Shown in pieces: positions 44,650 through 54,881 of a stretch of DNA of 64,000 bases (the first letter of the stretch is position 1; the number at the start of each line of letters is the position of its first letter). A program made the position numbers and the translations under genes. The DNA lies in contig NZ_POWF01000002.1 in the NCBI RefSeq assembly GCF_002895005.1, forward strand, positions 186,001 to 250,000, written 5' to 3'. The notes beneath the pieces were generated by a model. It was not told the origin of the DNA, did no database searches, and saw nothing but the letters and a program-made list of their open reading frames with translations. The stretch is from Hanstruepera neustonica. GTDB lineage: Bacteria; Bacteroidota; Bacteroidia; Flavobacteriales; Flavobacteriaceae.

Positions 44650-45258
44650 TTTTAACCCTTGAAAATCTTCTGGAAGCAATATTGGTGTTTCATGATACTT
44701 TAATGTCCAACCCAATGAATTTGTCAGAATATAGAACTTGGACAATTCACTAATCAATCTATTTTTAGCATTTTGCTTTAATTCTGATTTTTCTAGTTTT
44801 TTTAATAAAGATGCCTTGACAGTTTCTTTGATGCTATTGTAATCATTAGCCTCAAAGGGGTTAAAAAAATCGGCCTGAATATCATAATACTCCAAGTCTG
44901 GACTTATTTTAATTTCTTCTTTTGGGATATCGATTATGGTTAATGTTTTAGTAGCTTCATCAATTTTAAAAGCAATCTTACTCAAATCATAAGCCACATA
45001 AACATCAGCATTAACAACAACCAATGCTTTTTTTTCTGAAGTAATATATTCCCCAAAAATCTCTTTGGAGTTTTTATAATTAAACACCTCACTAAAATGG
45101 CCTTCGGTAACTATTAGCTTACTGACATTATTAATCTGTTCCTGAATCAATGACGAGCTTTCTTTCAATATGACTTGATCACTTACTTTATCGTTACAGT
45201 TCTTGACTATCAATAGGGTAATAAGTGTTATGATAACACCCAACAATATTTTTCTCAT
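44644..45258 (-). CDS. DUF4230 domain protein
   Basis: The 204-residue product has one N-terminal hydrophobic helix (about 4-18), which could be an anchor or signal, and a periplasmic DUF4230 domain (about 40-190). The family pattern is seen in KLIVTEGHFSEVF, KKALVVVNADVYVAYDLSK, LTIIDIPKEEIKISPDLEYYDIQ and the helix ending in LLKKLEKSEL. Function is unknown. The gene follows the terminator of the two-component operon, so it should have its own promoter in the roughly 15 bases of A/T-rich DNA left upstream, or be reached by read-through. Confidence 0.85.
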   Translation of the reverse strand: MRKILLGVIITLITLLIVKNCNDKVSDQVILKESSSLIQEQINNVSKLIVTEGHFSEVFNYKNSKEIFGEYITSEKKALVVVNADVYVAYDLSKIAFKIDEATKTLTIIDIPKEEIKISPDLEYYDIQADFFNPFEANDYNSIKETVKASLLKKLEKSELKQNAKNRLISELSKFYILTNSLGWTLKYHETPILLPEDFQGLKL

Positions 45259-45272
45259 ACCCTAAAATACAT

Positions 45273-45322
45273 AAAAAAAACAAAGCATTGGAAACTTCGA
45301 CGTTGAAGTCTTACCAATGCTT
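45273..45322 (-). terminator. Terminator of the two-component operon
   Basis: Outer arms AAGCATTGG (45283-45291) and CCAATGCTT (45314-45322) enclose an inner stem ACTTC / GAAGT. On the minus strand the hairpin is followed by a run of eight T (45280 down to 45273). It lies between the response regulator and the DUF4230 gene. Confidence 0.85.
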
Positions 45323-45399
45323 AAGTCCTCCTTGATTAATAGCACTTCAAAAGTATACCATAACCATAATAACGATGTTATTTAAAAGTTAATTAACCA

Positions 45400-46050
45400 T
45401 TAAATCAGATTATTCTTTTTGGCTTTTTGAACGGCTTCCAGTTTATTGTGAACCTGTAACTTTTTGTAGATGTTTTCGATGTGTTTTCTCACAGTCCCTG
45501 AAGACAAAATTAAGTTTTCAGCAATTAAGTTATAACTCAAACCTTTACTCAATTGTTCCAAGACTTCCACCTCCCGTGGAGTTAGTTTGATGTCGTCTTG
45601 ATCTTTTTTACTTTCAATATCTATGGGATTTCGCAGCAGCTTTAAAGTTTTCATCGCAATAGAAGGATTCATAGCGGCTCCACCGTTTAAGGTTTCTAAA
45701 ATACCATCGTGTAAGTCCTTAGCGTTAATTTCCTTAAGTAAATAACCATCGGCTCCTGCTTTGATAGCATTAAAAATATTTTCATCATTGTCAAAAACTG
45801 TTAGCATGATGATTTTTATGTGCGGATATTTTTGCTTGACAATTTGCGTACTTTCTATGCCATTTAAAACTGGCATTTCGATATCCATGAGGATTAAATC
45901 TAAATTGTGGTTTTCTTCAAGCTTGCTCAATAAATCTGAACCATCTTTTGCAGAAAATTTGAAATTTAAATCTTCAAAAAAAGACAGCTTTTCCTTCACT
46001 GTGTTTATCAGAAAAGAATTGTCATCAACTATAGCTATTTTAACATTCAT
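45400..46050 (-). CDS. NarL/LuxR-type response regulator
   Basis: A 216-residue response regulator. The receiver domain (about 1-120) has the acidic pair in VDDN, the phosphorylation Asp 56 in LILMDIEMP and the Lys in YLLKEINAKDL. The C-terminal LuxR helix-turn-helix (about 150-210) has LTPREVEVLEQLSKG and SSGTVRKHIENIYKKL. It is encoded 48 bases after the TPR histidine kinase, which is its probable cognate kinase. Targets are unknown. A terminator follows the gene. Confidence 0.94.
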   Translation of the reverse strand: MNVKIAIVDDNSFLINTVKEKLSFFEDLNFKFSAKDGSDLLSKLEENHNLDLILMDIEMPVLNGIESTQIVKQKYPHIKIIMLTVFDNDENIFNAIKAGADGYLLKEINAKDLHDGILETLNGGAAMNPSIAMKTLKLLRNPIDIESKKDQDDIKLTPREVEVLEQLSKGLSYNLIAENLILSSGTVRKHIENIYKKLQVHNKLEAVQKAKKNNLI

Positions 46051-46098
46051 AAAAAGAAATTAATCTGGTGTTTCAGTATCCTTTTGTCATAAAATCAA

Positions 46099-48000
46099 TT
46101 ACGAATTGGCAATATGATCAATTGTTATGGTAGTACCTTCACCTTTTTTGGAACTTAAATGAAACCTTGCGCCTATTTCAAGCGCACGCTTTTTCATATT
46201 GCTCAATCCGTTACCTAATTCTACCTCCTGTTCATTAAAACCCTTGCCATTATCGGTTATTTCAACTTGTAATTCATCATCTTCATTTTCAACTTTTACT
46301 TCAATTTTATTCGCTGAAGCATATTTTAAAGCATTATTGACAGCTTCTTGAATAATTCGGTAAATATTCATACCCTTAACCGAACTGAACTTCAGATTAC
46401 TGTCTACATTTTCATTTTTTATGAATTGGAACGAAATGCCTTCAGATGCTAAATGGGCTTTGTCAATAAAGTTTGAAATTCTGGTTTGTAGATCTTCCAA
46501 AGTGATTTCACTTTTATTCATGGCCCAAATAGTATCGCGTAATTCGTAAATGGTCGATGTTGTAAAATTGCCAATAGCGTTTAACTTATCATTTAATTTT
46601 TTAGGTAAATCAAAACCGTATTTAAGATTATCCAGAGACGATATAATAAAAGTCAATTGAGCTCCAATATTATCATGTAAATCCCTTGATATTCTCAATC
46701 TCTGCTCTTGAAGCCTGTTTTGGGTTTCAATTTTTACCAAAGCCTCTTTTAGTTCACCTTCTCGTTGTAGTTGTTTGTTTTTGAGTTTTTGCTGGCTGTA
46801 AAATAAATAACCCAATATCGTCAAGAGCACAGTCAATATGATCAGACCTATGACTTGTGTGTTTTTTCTATTTAAATTCAGTTCTTTTTCAGCCAAATCA
46901 GCTCTTTGAGCAAGAATTTCCTTCTCTTTTTTTTCCGTTTGGTATTCAATCTCCAATTCGGCTATCTTGCTTTTTGTTGATTGATTATGAATACTATCTT
47001 TAAATGCTGTAAAATTTTTATAGTATTCCAATGCTTTTTGTGGCTCATTATTCGCCTGATAATACGTAGAATAATTCTCAAGAGCCATTTCAATATCCGT
47101 AGCAACCTTGTATTCTTTTGCTGTAGCATAAGCACTATCAATATACATTTTTGCTTGTGACAGCCTATTGTTTTCTAGTAAAACCTGGGCCATATTATTG
47201 TAACTAGCACCTAAACCTGCATAATTCCCTATTTCTTTTTCCAGTTGAGCAGACTTCTCAAAATAGACCAGTGCCGAGTCTATTTGTGACATATAATAAT
47301 ACACAGCCCCCACATTATTAGCCGATTCAGCTATGCCTTTCTTATCTTCTAAATTTTCTTCTATTTCCAAAGAGTATTGAAAGTATTCCAATGCCTTTTT
47401 TAAATCTCCTTCATTGGCATAAATGATGGCAATATTATTATATACTTCTGAAATACCTTTTTTATCATCTAGTTTTTCAAAATCTAATTTGGCCTTTAAA
47501 TGATATTCAATTGCTTTCTCATACAGATTATTGAAACTGTAAACAATTCCAATATTATTATTGGTTGTCGCCGATTCTTTCAGCATGTTCTTAACATCAT
47601 AGATTTCTAAAGCCTTTATAAGATATTCTACAGCTTCATCGTAAAGCCCCAAACTCCTGTTAACAACACCAATATTGTTATATGCAGAGGCATTAATGAT
47701 GGAATCATTGGTATATTTCAAGGATTCCAGAGAAAGTGATTTTGATTTCTCAAACTCACCTAAATCCCTATAAACAATTCCCATACTATTCTTTAACCGC
47801 CCTTTTTCTTTGTTATCATTATTTCTCTCGGCAAAAGTCAATCCTTCTTCCAATATCAACATAGCCTTTTGGTGGTCTTTTTTGTAAACCTTTAAGGCTG
47901 AATCATTCAAAACTTGCGCTTGGTTTTGTGAAAAAGAAAGTGATGTAAAGAAAACTAACAGACAATAAATTACTTGCTTCATATAGGTGTTTTTTAACAT
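46099..48000 (-). CDS. TPR-containing sensor histidine kinase
   Basis: This 633-residue protein has a signal-like N terminus (ending FSQNQAQ), followed by about seven tetratricopeptide repeats over residues 25-330, a coiled-coil, one transmembrane helix (about 382-402) and a cytoplasmic kinase. The HisKA_3 motif SRDLHDNIGAQLTF holds the phosphorylated His at 442. The ATPase has NNALKYASANKI, ITDNGKGF and GNGLSNMKKRA. This arrangement, with periplasmic TPRs and a LuxR-type partner, is common in Bacteroidota. Signal unknown. The ATG at 47985 (MKQVIYCLLVFFTSLSFSQ) is an alternative start that gives a cleaner signal peptide. Confidence 0.93.
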   Translation of the reverse strand: MLKNTYMKQVIYCLLVFFTSLSFSQNQAQVLNDSALKVYKKDHQKAMLILEEGLTFAERNNDNKEKGRLKNSMGIVYRDLGEFEKSKSLSLESLKYTNDSIINASAYNNIGVVNRSLGLYDEAVEYLIKALEIYDVKNMLKESATTNNNIGIVYSFNNLYEKAIEYHLKAKLDFEKLDDKKGISEVYNNIAIIYANEGDLKKALEYFQYSLEIEENLEDKKGIAESANNVGAVYYYMSQIDSALVYFEKSAQLEKEIGNYAGLGASYNNMAQVLLENNRLSQAKMYIDSAYATAKEYKVATDIEMALENYSTYYQANNEPQKALEYYKNFTAFKDSIHNQSTKSKIAELEIEYQTEKKEKEILAQRADLAEKELNLNRKNTQVIGLIILTVLLTILGYLFYSQQKLKNKQLQREGELKEALVKIETQNRLQEQRLRISRDLHDNIGAQLTFIISSLDNLKYGFDLPKKLNDKLNAIGNFTTSTIYELRDTIWAMNKSEITLEDLQTRISNFIDKAHLASEGISFQFIKNENVDSNLKFSSVKGMNIYRIIQEAVNNALKYASANKIEVKVENEDDELQVEITDNGKGFNEQEVELGNGLSNMKKRALEIGARFHLSSKKGEGTTITIDHIANS

Positions 48001-48018
48001 CTCAATAATAAATAAAAA

Positions 48019-48300
48019 TTAATTATCCATCATTCTATAGGATATAATGCTGTTTTGCAAATCTATCAGCTCCTTAATTATAACTGTTACACGTTTGAGC
48101 ATGATTGCATTAAGTCCATCCAACAACTTTATTCTAGGTTTAAGAGACCTTTGAATTTCTAGTTCCGTATATAATTTGCTCCTTATAATTTTGATTTCTT
48201 TGTTCATTTTTATGGACTCTTGAAAAACTTCCAATGTTTTAAAAATAGACACAATGGTAAGGAGAACTATAAATATAAAAAGTATAACAGTAAAATACAT
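48019..48300 (-). CDS. Small membrane protein with coiled-coil, upstream of the histidine kinase
   Basis: The 93-residue product has an N-terminal transmembrane helix (about 1-22) followed by a charged helical stretch with heptad-like spacing (EVFQESIKMNKEIKIIRSKLYTEL region). No family is recognised. It ends 18 bases before the histidine kinase gene and is in the same direction, so it may be an accessory membrane part of the signalling system; that is inference from context alone. Confidence 0.6.
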   Translation of the reverse strand: MYFTVILFIFIVLLTIVSIFKTLEVFQESIKMNKEIKIIRSKLYTELEIQRSLKPRIKLLDGLNAIMLKRVTVIIKELIDLQNSIISYRMMDN

Positions 48301-48319
48301 TTTCAGGAAAGGTATTAAA

Positions 48320-48372
48320 CAAAAAAAACACCAATCTTAAATCGCTTTTACCCGATCTAATAAATTGATGTT
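48320..48372 (-). terminator. Terminator-like hairpin in the leader of the two-component operon
   Basis: On the minus strand AACATCAAT and ATTGGTGTT pair with one wobble, with further pairing inside, and are followed by a T run. The hairpin ends about 20 bases before the small membrane-protein start. An upstream terminator already ends the preceding gene, so this one may act as an attenuator. Confidence 0.5.
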
Positions 48373-48398
48373 TCTTTATATATTGATTAATAGCATAA

Positions 48399-48426
48399 TA
48401 AATTTACAACTAAAAGTGGTTTCCAA
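48399..48426 (-). promoter_or_regulatory. Candidate promoter of the two-component operon
   Basis: On the minus strand TTTG (48426-48423) is followed after 17 bases by TAAATTTA (48406-48399), close to the Bacteroidota TTTG / TAnnTTTG pattern with one mismatch. It lies between the two hairpins and would give a leader of about 90 bases. Confidence 0.4.
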
Positions 48427-48449
48427 ATTAAATTTTCGATAAACGGCTT

Positions 48450-48495
48450 TTAAAAAAGATTAAGCGTAATAACACTCTTGTCATCACGCCTAATC
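48450..48495 (-). terminator. Terminator of the lipoprotein gene
   Basis: On the minus strand GATTAGGCGT and ACGCTTAATC pair with one wobble and are followed by TTTTTT. It lies about 70 bases after the stop of the lipoprotein gene at 48567. Confidence 0.7.
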
Positions 48496-48566
48496 AACAA
48501 ATCTCAACAACAAGATTTATCAATTTACTTGTTAAGATTTTCGGACATTGACTTAAAAATCAAATA

Positions 48567-49094
48567 CTATGATGATTGAAGTGTTAAGTCAAATGACCCT
48601 TCAGTAACACTTTTTATGGTATCATCATTACTATTCTTACAATCAAAACTAAACGTTCCTTTTACTTTAGTATCAGTCTCTTCAGAAATACTTATTTCTC
48701 CGATTACTCCTGAATCTTGATATGGTGCAGTCCATGTTTGAGTTTCTGAAGGATTACTGATGTTAGGCTCTATGTATGAAGCTGTGATAAATACATTATT
48801 ATCCGAAATTTCATAACTACCGACACCTTCATAGCCATTGATAACAATGTTAATTGCCTGGGACTGGGTATTTCCCTGAATTACCAGAGTTGTCTGACCT
48901 CCTCCTGAAGCCATATTTGCAAATGACGTTATTGCTAACGAAGTGAATTGGTTTCCGTCTATTTTGGCCTCAATAGTTCCTGAACTAGCGCCAACATTGA
49001 ATGGGTTTCCTCCATCATCATCACTCTTACACGATGTTAATGTTACCATAGACGTTACTATAACCAGTAACATAATTTGTTTTAAAGTTCTCAT
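48567..49094 (-). CDS. Small lipoprotein (DUF6252-like)
   Basis: A 175-residue lipoprotein with the lipobox in LTSCKSDDDGG. The mature domain is a beta-rich fold beginning GTIEAKIDGNQFTSLAIT and ending in VKGTFSFDCKNSNDDTIKSVTEGSFDL, the pattern of DUF6252-type Bacteroidota lipoproteins. Function unknown. It stands alone between a terminator and the GSCFA gene 82 bases upstream. Confidence 0.75.
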   Translation of the reverse strand: MRTLKQIMLLVIVTSMVTLTSCKSDDDGGNPFNVGASSGTIEAKIDGNQFTSLAITSFANMASGGGQTTLVIQGNTQSQAINIVINGYEGVGSYEISDNNVFITASYIEPNISNPSETQTWTAPYQDSGVIGEISISEETDTKVKGTFSFDCKNSNDDTIKSVTEGSFDLTLQSS

Positions 49095-49176
49095 TGTTGA
49101 TAATATTTATTGTTAATAATGGTTCAAAAATGAGATAAAATGAAAGTGAAAACAATACGATGAATTACGTATTTTT

Positions 49177-50127
49177 CTAAAATATGATATGAGAATATAC
49201 CTCTTGTACCTTTTGTTGCTTTGTTTTTAATTCTTCAAGAAACTCTTGGTAGGATTCAGAATTCGGATTAAATGGCTTATGGTCTAATCCTTTTTGAATA
49301 GCCTCAATCTCTTTAAGTGTACTATTAGCTTCTTTTGAAATCCAAACATCTTGAAACTTCTTCCATATATATTCTATGGCCAAGTTATTGGGATGTATCA
49401 TATCATCCTTATAGAATCGATAATCGCGCAGTTCATCCAACATGATTTCATAGGAAGGAAAATAATAACTCTGATTTCTGGGTTCCACCACATTATGAAT
49501 GGCAGATATTAAATGTGCTTTACTTTGTGAATTAGCAATAAAACCATCTTTTAAATGCCTCACCGGCGAAACCGTAAAAATAATCGAAACCTTCGGATTG
49601 ACACTTTTTAACATAACCCTAATAGCCTCTAACGACTCTGTTATCTGATCAACCGTCAATAGTTCTTTTTCAAACTGTTTTTGTGGCACTTTATGACAGT
49701 TTGCCACTAAAGAATCCGATTCAATATGTCTATAAACCCAAGCTGTCCCCAATGTAATTATGACATGTGAACACGATTTTATAAAACTTGAAGTAAGTAA
49801 AATTTGATTATTTAGAGTATTTAAAAAACTTCCTTTTGAGGCATCACTCAATTTAGAATGCGCATCAAAACAATGCCATTGTTCATTATGAAAAAAAATA
49901 TCCTGCTCTTGATATTCGTTTTCATTGATAGCATTGGTAATTAATTGTTCAATGGCCAACGGATGGAATAAAATTCCAAACGGGTTTTGAAGATGTTGAA
50001 ATTTATAGTAGTTGAACTTCTCCCCAATATTTTCAGCAAAACAAGATCCCAATAATACTATTTTGGAGTGATAATCAATCTGATTATAGGGCTCTGATTG
50101 CAACGGTATTTGGGTTTGTAGTTTCAT
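49177..50127 (-). CDS. GSCFA domain protein
   Basis: The 316-residue protein carries the family signature LGSCFAENIGEKF near residue 32, which is a GDS(L)-like nucleophile block of the SGNH-hydrolase type. Further family motifs are FGILFHPLAIEQL, VIITLGTAWVYRH, IFTVSPVRHLKDG and the C-terminal YRFYKDDMIHPNNLAIEY, with the Asp/His pair expected of the fold. The substrate is unknown. In many Flavobacteriia the gene is next to alaS, as here (36-base gap), probably in one transcript. Confidence 0.92.
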   Translation of the reverse strand: MKLQTQIPLQSEPYNQIDYHSKIVLLGSCFAENIGEKFNYYKFQHLQNPFGILFHPLAIEQLITNAINENEYQEQDIFFHNEQWHCFDAHSKLSDASKGSFLNTLNNQILLTSSFIKSCSHVIITLGTAWVYRHIESDSLVANCHKVPQKQFEKELLTVDQITESLEAIRVMLKSVNPKVSIIFTVSPVRHLKDGFIANSQSKAHLISAIHNVVEPRNQSYYFPSYEIMLDELRDYRFYKDDMIHPNNLAIEYIWKKFQDVWISKEANSTLKEIEAIQKGLDHKPFNPNSESYQEFLEELKTKQQKVQEVYSHIIF

Positions 50128-50163
50128 AACATGAGATTCTGAATAGTCTTCAGAAAGATAGTT

Positions 50164-52776
50164 TTATGCTATATAGTTTTTTACAGCCCCTAAAGCTTCT
50201 TTTATACCGCTAGGATTTTTTCCACCAGCAGTCGCAAAAAATGGCTGTCCACCACCTCCACCTTGAATATACTTTCCTAACTCCCTAACTATTTGCCCTG
50301 CATTCAAGCCTTTTTCAGCTACCAATTCTTTTGAAATATAACAGGTCAATAAGGCTTTTCCATCATTTTCAGCACCAAAAAGCAAGAACAAATTATCATA
50401 CTGACTTCCCAATTCAAAGCATAGATCCTTAATACCTGCTGCATCTAAATCTACTTGCTTGGTCAAAAACTGAATACCATTTATATTGGTAATTTCATTT
50501 TTCAACTCGCCTTTTATGTTTTTAGCCTTATCTTTAAGAAGTTGTTCAATCTGCTTTTTTAAACTACTGTTCTCTTCTTGTAAATTTTCAATTGCTTTAA
50601 CTGGTTCCTTGGCATTATTCAATAGGCTTTTAATTTCTGATAAAACTTGGTAGCCTTCTTCAAAATAATCTTTCATGGCGTCATTAGTAATGGCCTCAAT
50701 TCTTCTTATTCCAGCGGCCACAGCACTTTCTGAAACTATTTTAAAATACCAAATATCACCTGTATTTTTAACATGGGTACCTCCACACAATTCTATTGAC
50801 TGCCCAAATCTTACCGTACGTACCGTATCGCCATATTTTTCACCAAATAGTGCCATAGCACCTTCAGAAATGGCTTGTTCCATGGGTACGTTTCGTTGTT
50901 CCTTCAAAGGCAATTTTCCTGCTATTCTAGCATTGACAAAGTTTTCAACTTCTTGTAATTCCTCTGAAGTTACTTTAGAAAAGTGAGAAAAATCAAATCG
51001 TAAGTGTTTGGCATGTACCGCACTTCCTTTTTGTTCCACATGTGTTCCTAAAATATCACGTAATGCTTGATGTAACAAATGTGTGGCTGTATGGTTACAT
51101 TCAGTTCGATAACGCTGATTGGCATCCACAACGGCTTTGTGGGTTTCAGATAAATGCTCGGGTAGATTTTTGACAAAATGTATGATGACATTATTTTCCT
51201 TTTTAGTATCCAAAACATAGACCACATCACCATTGATATCTTCCAAATATCCTTTGTCACCAACTTGCCCACCACCTTCGGCATAAAATGGCGTTAAATT
51301 AAACACCAACTGGTACATATCACCATCTTTTTTTGATGTCACCTTACGATATCTTGTGATTTTTACATTAGCTTCAAGATTATCGTACCCAATAAATTCC
51401 TGCTCGGCATCATCAATTAAAACCGTCCAGTCCTCCGTACTCATTTCACTTGCCGCTCGCGAACGGTTTTTCTGTTTCTCCAATTGTTCCTGAAAACCTT
51501 GTTCATCCAATTTCAATCCCTTTTCAGAAAGGATCAAAGCGGTCAAGTCTATTGGAAAGCCATAGGTGTCATATAATTCAAAAGCTCGCTCTCCGGAAAC
51601 AGTATCCCCTTTTGTATTAGAAACAATACCATCCAACAACACCAGACCCTGATCCAGTGTTCGTAAAAATGAGGCTTCCTCTTCTTTAATCACATTCTCA
51701 ATCAAATGTTTCTCCTTTTTTAACTCTGGAAAGGCCTCTCCCATCTTCTTGCTCAATACATCAACTAATCTGTAAATAAATGGGTCTTTTTGATCTAAAA
51801 AAGTAAAACTATAACGAATGGCACGACGTAAAATTCTACGAATGACATAACCAGCACCAGTATTACTTGGTAATTGTCCATCAGCAATAGAGAATGCCAC
51901 GGCTCGTACGTGGTCAGAAATTACTCGAATGGCCACATCTACCTTCTCGTTTTTACCATAATCCTTTCCTGCTATGGTTTCAATTTCTCGAATGATAGGC
52001 GTGAAAACATCGGTATCATAATTACTTTTCACACCTTGAAGCACCATACACAAACGCTCAAAGCCCATACCTGTATCTATGTGCTTACTTGGCAAGCTTT
52101 CAAGTGATCCATTGGCTTTTCGATTGTATTGCATAAAAACCAAATTCCAAATTTCAACCACTTGTGGATGATCCATATTAACTAAATCCTTTCCAGAAAC
52201 TTTCGATTTTTCTTCATCAGAGCGAATATCTACATGTATCTCACTACAGGGTCCGCATGGTCCTTGATCACCCATTTCCCAGAAGTTATCCTTTTTATTA
52301 CCCATCAGGATTCTATCTTCGGAAATGTGTTCTTTCCAAAAATCATAAGCCTCTTGGTCCATAGGTAAATCATCACCTTTGTCACCCTCAAAAACTGTTA
52401 CATATAATATATTTTTATCAATCTTGTATACTTCTGTCAACAACTCCCAAGCCCAGGCAATAGCCTCTTTTTTAAAGTAATCACCAAAACTCCAGTTACC
52501 CAACATCTCAAACAAGGTATGATGGTAAGTATCATAACCAACTTCTTCTAAATCATTATGCTTACCAGAAACACGCAAACATTTTTGCGTATCAGCTATA
52601 CGCTTGCTTTTAGGCTCGGCATTTCCCAAAAAATACTCTTTAAAAGGTGCCATTCCTGAGTTAACAAACATCAACGTTGGATCATCCTTTAAGACCATAG
52701 GTGCTGAAGGTACGATGGCATGTTGCTTGTCTTCAAAAAACTTTAAAAATTTAGAGCGGATATCTTGGGATTTCAT
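50164..52776 (-). CDS. alaS: Alanyl-tRNA synthetase
   Basis: The 870-residue enzyme has the class II catalytic core (about 1-400: [57 protein letters not shown]), the editing domain with the zinc-type [11 protein letters not shown] and [11 protein letters not shown] motifs, and a C-terminal coiled-coil plus DHHA1 domain ending in [14 protein letters not shown]. It charges tRNA-Ala in the cytoplasm. Full length. It is divergent from the M23 peptidase gene with a 130-base gap. Confidence 0.98.
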   Translation of the reverse strand: MKSQDIRSKFLKFFEDKQHAIVPSAPMVLKDDPTLMFVNSGMAPFKEYFLGNAEPKSKRIADTQKCLRVSGKHNDLEEVGYDTYHHTLFEMLGNWSFGDYFKKEAIAWAWELLTEVYKIDKNILYVTVFEGDKGDDLPMDQEAYDFWKEHISEDRILMGNKKDNFWEMGDQGPCGPCSEIHVDIRSDEEKSKVSGKDLVNMDHPQVVEIWNLVFMQYNRKANGSLESLPSKHIDTGMGFERLCMVLQGVKSNYDTDVFTPIIREIETIAGKDYGKNEKVDVAIRVISDHVRAVAFSIADGQLPSNTGAGYVIRRILRRAIRYSFTFLDQKDPFIYRLVDVLSKKMGEAFPELKKEKHLIENVIKEEEASFLRTLDQGLVLLDGIVSNTKGDTVSGERAFELYDTYGFPIDLTALILSEKGLKLDEQGFQEQLEKQKNRSRAASEMSTEDWTVLIDDAEQEFIGYDNLEANVKITRYRKVTSKKDGDMYQLVFNLTPFYAEGGGQVGDKGYLEDINGDVVYVLDTKKENNVIIHFVKNLPEHLSETHKAVVDANQRYRTECNHTATHLLHQALRDILGTHVEQKGSAVHAKHLRFDFSHFSKVTSEELQEVENFVNARIAGKLPLKEQRNVPMEQAISEGAMALFGEKYGDTVRTVRFGQSIELCGGTHVKNTGDIWYFKIVSESAVAAGIRRIEAITNDAMKDYFEEGYQVLSEIKSLLNNAKEPVKAIENLQEENSSLKKQIEQLLKDKAKNIKGELKNEITNINGIQFLTKQVDLDAAGIKDLCFELGSQYDNLFLLFGAENDGKALLTCYISKELVAEKGLNAGQIVRELGKYIQGGGGGQPFFATAGGKNPSGIKEALGAVKNYIA

Positions 52777-52906
52777 ATATGAATTTGTGTTTCAGGCTTA
52801 TGTTAAAATTCAGTAATGTGCTAAACTATTTTTATATTTGTTAGTTTACGTGCTATAAAAACTAATTATTCCTTATAATTAACTGCAAAAATAGTAAATT
52901 TAGCCA

Positions 52907-53878
52907 ATGAGTAAGGTAAAATATTATTACGATTCCGAAACGCTTTCTTACCGAAAAATTGAGAAAAGAAAGGGTCGTACTCTTAAATATATATCTGTAT
53001 TTCTATTAGGGTCTGCTTTGTTTGGTTTTCTTACTGTTTTCATTACGAGCCAATATTTGGAATCACCTAAAGAAAAAGCGTTAAAACGTGAATTAGCCAA
53101 TATGCAGTTGCAATATGAATTATTGAACAGAAAGATGGACGAGGCCCAATTGGTTTTAGAAGATATCGCCAATAGAGATAATAATATCTACCGTCTTTAT
53201 TTTGAAGCCAATCCCATACCAGATGAGCAGCGCAAAGCAGGTTTTGGAGGGGTAAATCGCTACAAATATCTTGAGGGCTTTGACAATTCAAAGCTAATTA
53301 TAGAGAGTAGTAAACGCTTGGATATCCTTCAAAAACAAATCGTTGTACAATCAAAATCACTTGATGAAATAGCTAAACTTGCTGAAGAAAAGGAAAAATT
53401 ACTAGCTGCCATTCCTGCCATTCAACCCGTTAGAAACGAAGATTTAACGCGAATGGCTTCAGGTTATGGAATGCGTAATGATCCTTTTACTAAAATAAGA
53501 AAAATGCACTGGGGAATGGACTTTACAGCTCCTAGAGGTACACCAGTATATGCATCTGGAGATGGTGTTGTTACTCGTGCTGATAGCAACTCCTCAGGTT
53601 ATGGCAAGCACATAAGAATTGATCATGGTTATGGTTACGTGAGCCTTTATGCACATTTATACAAATATAACGTAAGAAAAAACCAAAAAGTAAAACGTGG
53701 TGACCTCATTGGCTTCGTCGGAAGTTCTGGACGTTCTGAAGCACCGCATTTACACTATGAAATTTTCAAGGACGAGCAGCGCATTAACCCGATTAATTTC
53801 TACTATGGTAGTTTATCGCCTCAAGAATTTAATGAGCTACTGGAAAAAGCAACTTTAGAAAACCAATCTTTAGACTAA
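52907..53878 (+). CDS. M23-family (LytM) metallopeptidase
   Basis: A 323-residue membrane-anchored protein with a transmembrane helix (about 28-48), a coiled-coil (about 55-100 and 125-165) and a C-terminal M23 peptidase domain (about 185-300). The zinc motifs are complete: GMRNDPFTKIRKMHWGMDF (His and Asp), YVSLYAHL and the final HLHYEIF. It may cleave peptidoglycan cross-links or act in envelope shape control. The stop codon overlaps the MerR-type gene by one base (TAATG). A TATATTTG box at 52833-52840 is a possible promoter element. Confidence 0.93.
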   Translation: MSKVKYYYDSETLSYRKIEKRKGRTLKYISVFLLGSALFGFLTVFITSQYLESPKEKALKRELANMQLQYELLNRKMDEAQLVLEDIANRDNNIYRLYFEANPIPDEQRKAGFGGVNRYKYLEGFDNSKLIIESSKRLDILQKQIVVQSKSLDEIAKLAEEKEKLLAAIPAIQPVRNEDLTRMASGYGMRNDPFTKIRKMHWGMDFTAPRGTPVYASGDGVVTRADSNSSGYGKHIRIDHGYGYVSLYAHLYKYNVRKNQKVKRGDLIGFVGSSGRSEAPHLHYEIFKDEQRINPINFYYGSLSPQEFNELLEKATLENQSLD

Positions 53879-54207
53879 TGCATATTGAATTACCTGAAAA
53901 ACGTTATTATGGAATTGGCGAAGTTGCCAAGGCATTTGACGTTAATACATCATTGATTCGATTTTGGGAAAAGGAATTTGATGTTCTCAAACCCAAAAAA
54001 AATGCCAAAGGCAATCGAAAATTCACACCAGATGATATTAAAAACTTAAAGCTTATTTATCATTTAGTTAAAGAGCGTGGCTTTACTTTGGAAGGAGCTA
54101 AAATCCATTTAAAAGAAGAAAAGCAACAAACATTAAGCACGTTCGATATTATTATTAAGTTAGAAGATGTCAAAGCCCAGCTTATTAAAATCAAGGAGCA
54201 ACTGTAA
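53878..54207 (+). CDS. MerR-family transcriptional regulator
   Basis: A 109-residue protein made of a MerR winged-helix domain: YYGIGEVAKAFDVNTSLIRFWEKEF, then KGNRKFTPDDIKNLKLIYHLVKERGFTLEGAK, and a short helical C terminus. There is no effector domain, which is usual for this small flavobacterial type. It is translationally coupled to the M23 peptidase gene and precedes lemA, so it may regulate envelope functions; target not visible. Confidence 0.92.
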   Translation: MHIELPEKRYYGIGEVAKAFDVNTSLIRFWEKEFDVLKPKKNAKGNRKFTPDDIKNLKLIYHLVKERGFTLEGAKIHLKEEKQQTLSTFDIIIKLEDVKAQLIKIKEQL

Positions 54208-54275
54208 CAAAATATTTGTTTTTACAACAAATAGATAAAACACTATTTTACACTAACATTAAAATTTTAGATATT

Positions 54276-54875
54276 ATGAAAAAATGGCTTATTCCTGTAA
54301 TCATTATTGCCGTTATTGCTTTTTCACTTTATTCATGGGCAGTAGGATTTAACAATACCGCAGTAGAATATCAAGCTGATGCCGAAACAGCATGGGCTGA
54401 TGTAGAAAGTTCTTATCAGCGTAGAAACGATTTAATAGGTAATTTAGTCAAAACGGTACAAGGTGCTGCCGATTTCGAGCGTACCACATTACGAGAAGTT
54501 ATTGAAGCACGTGCCAAAGCGACTTCTACAACCATTGATGCCAGTAATTTAACTGCTGAAAATATGGCCCAATTCCAACAGGCACAAACAGGGTTAAGTG
54601 GAGCATTATCTAAATTATTAGTATCTGTTGAACGCTATCCAGACATCAAAGCCAATCAAAACTTTCTGGAACTTCAAACCCAATTAGAAGGTACTGAAAA
54701 TCGTATAAATGTGGCGAGAGATCGTTATAATGAAAGTGTGAATATTTACGACAAACATATTTCAAAATTCCCAGGGAAATTGTTAGCTGGTTTGTTCGGT
54801 TTTGATGACATGCCACGATATAAAGCCGATCCTGGTAGCGAAAATGCACCTGACGTAGATTTTGATTTTGAATAA
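54276..54875 (+). CDS. LemA family protein
   Basis: ATG 54276 gives 199 residues with the N-terminal transmembrane helix MKKWLIPVIIIAVIAFSLYSW; a TTG at 54216 in the same frame is unlikely. The LemA body has VEYQADAETAWADVESSYQRRNDLI, LVKTVQGAADFERTTLREVIEAR and ALSKLLVSVERYPDIKANQNF, followed by FPGKLLAGLFGF. It is a helical membrane-anchored protein of unclear function. In this phylum lemA is regularly followed by two TPM genes, as here, which suggests one unit. Confidence 0.94.
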   Translation: MKKWLIPVIIIAVIAFSLYSWAVGFNNTAVEYQADAETAWADVESSYQRRNDLIGNLVKTVQGAADFERTTLREVIEARAKATSTTIDASNLTAENMAQFQQAQTGLSGALSKLLVSVERYPDIKANQNFLELQTQLEGTENRINVARDRYNESVNIYDKHISKFPGKLLAGLFGFDDMPRYKADPGSENAPDVDFDFE

Positions 54876-54881
54876 TCAGGT

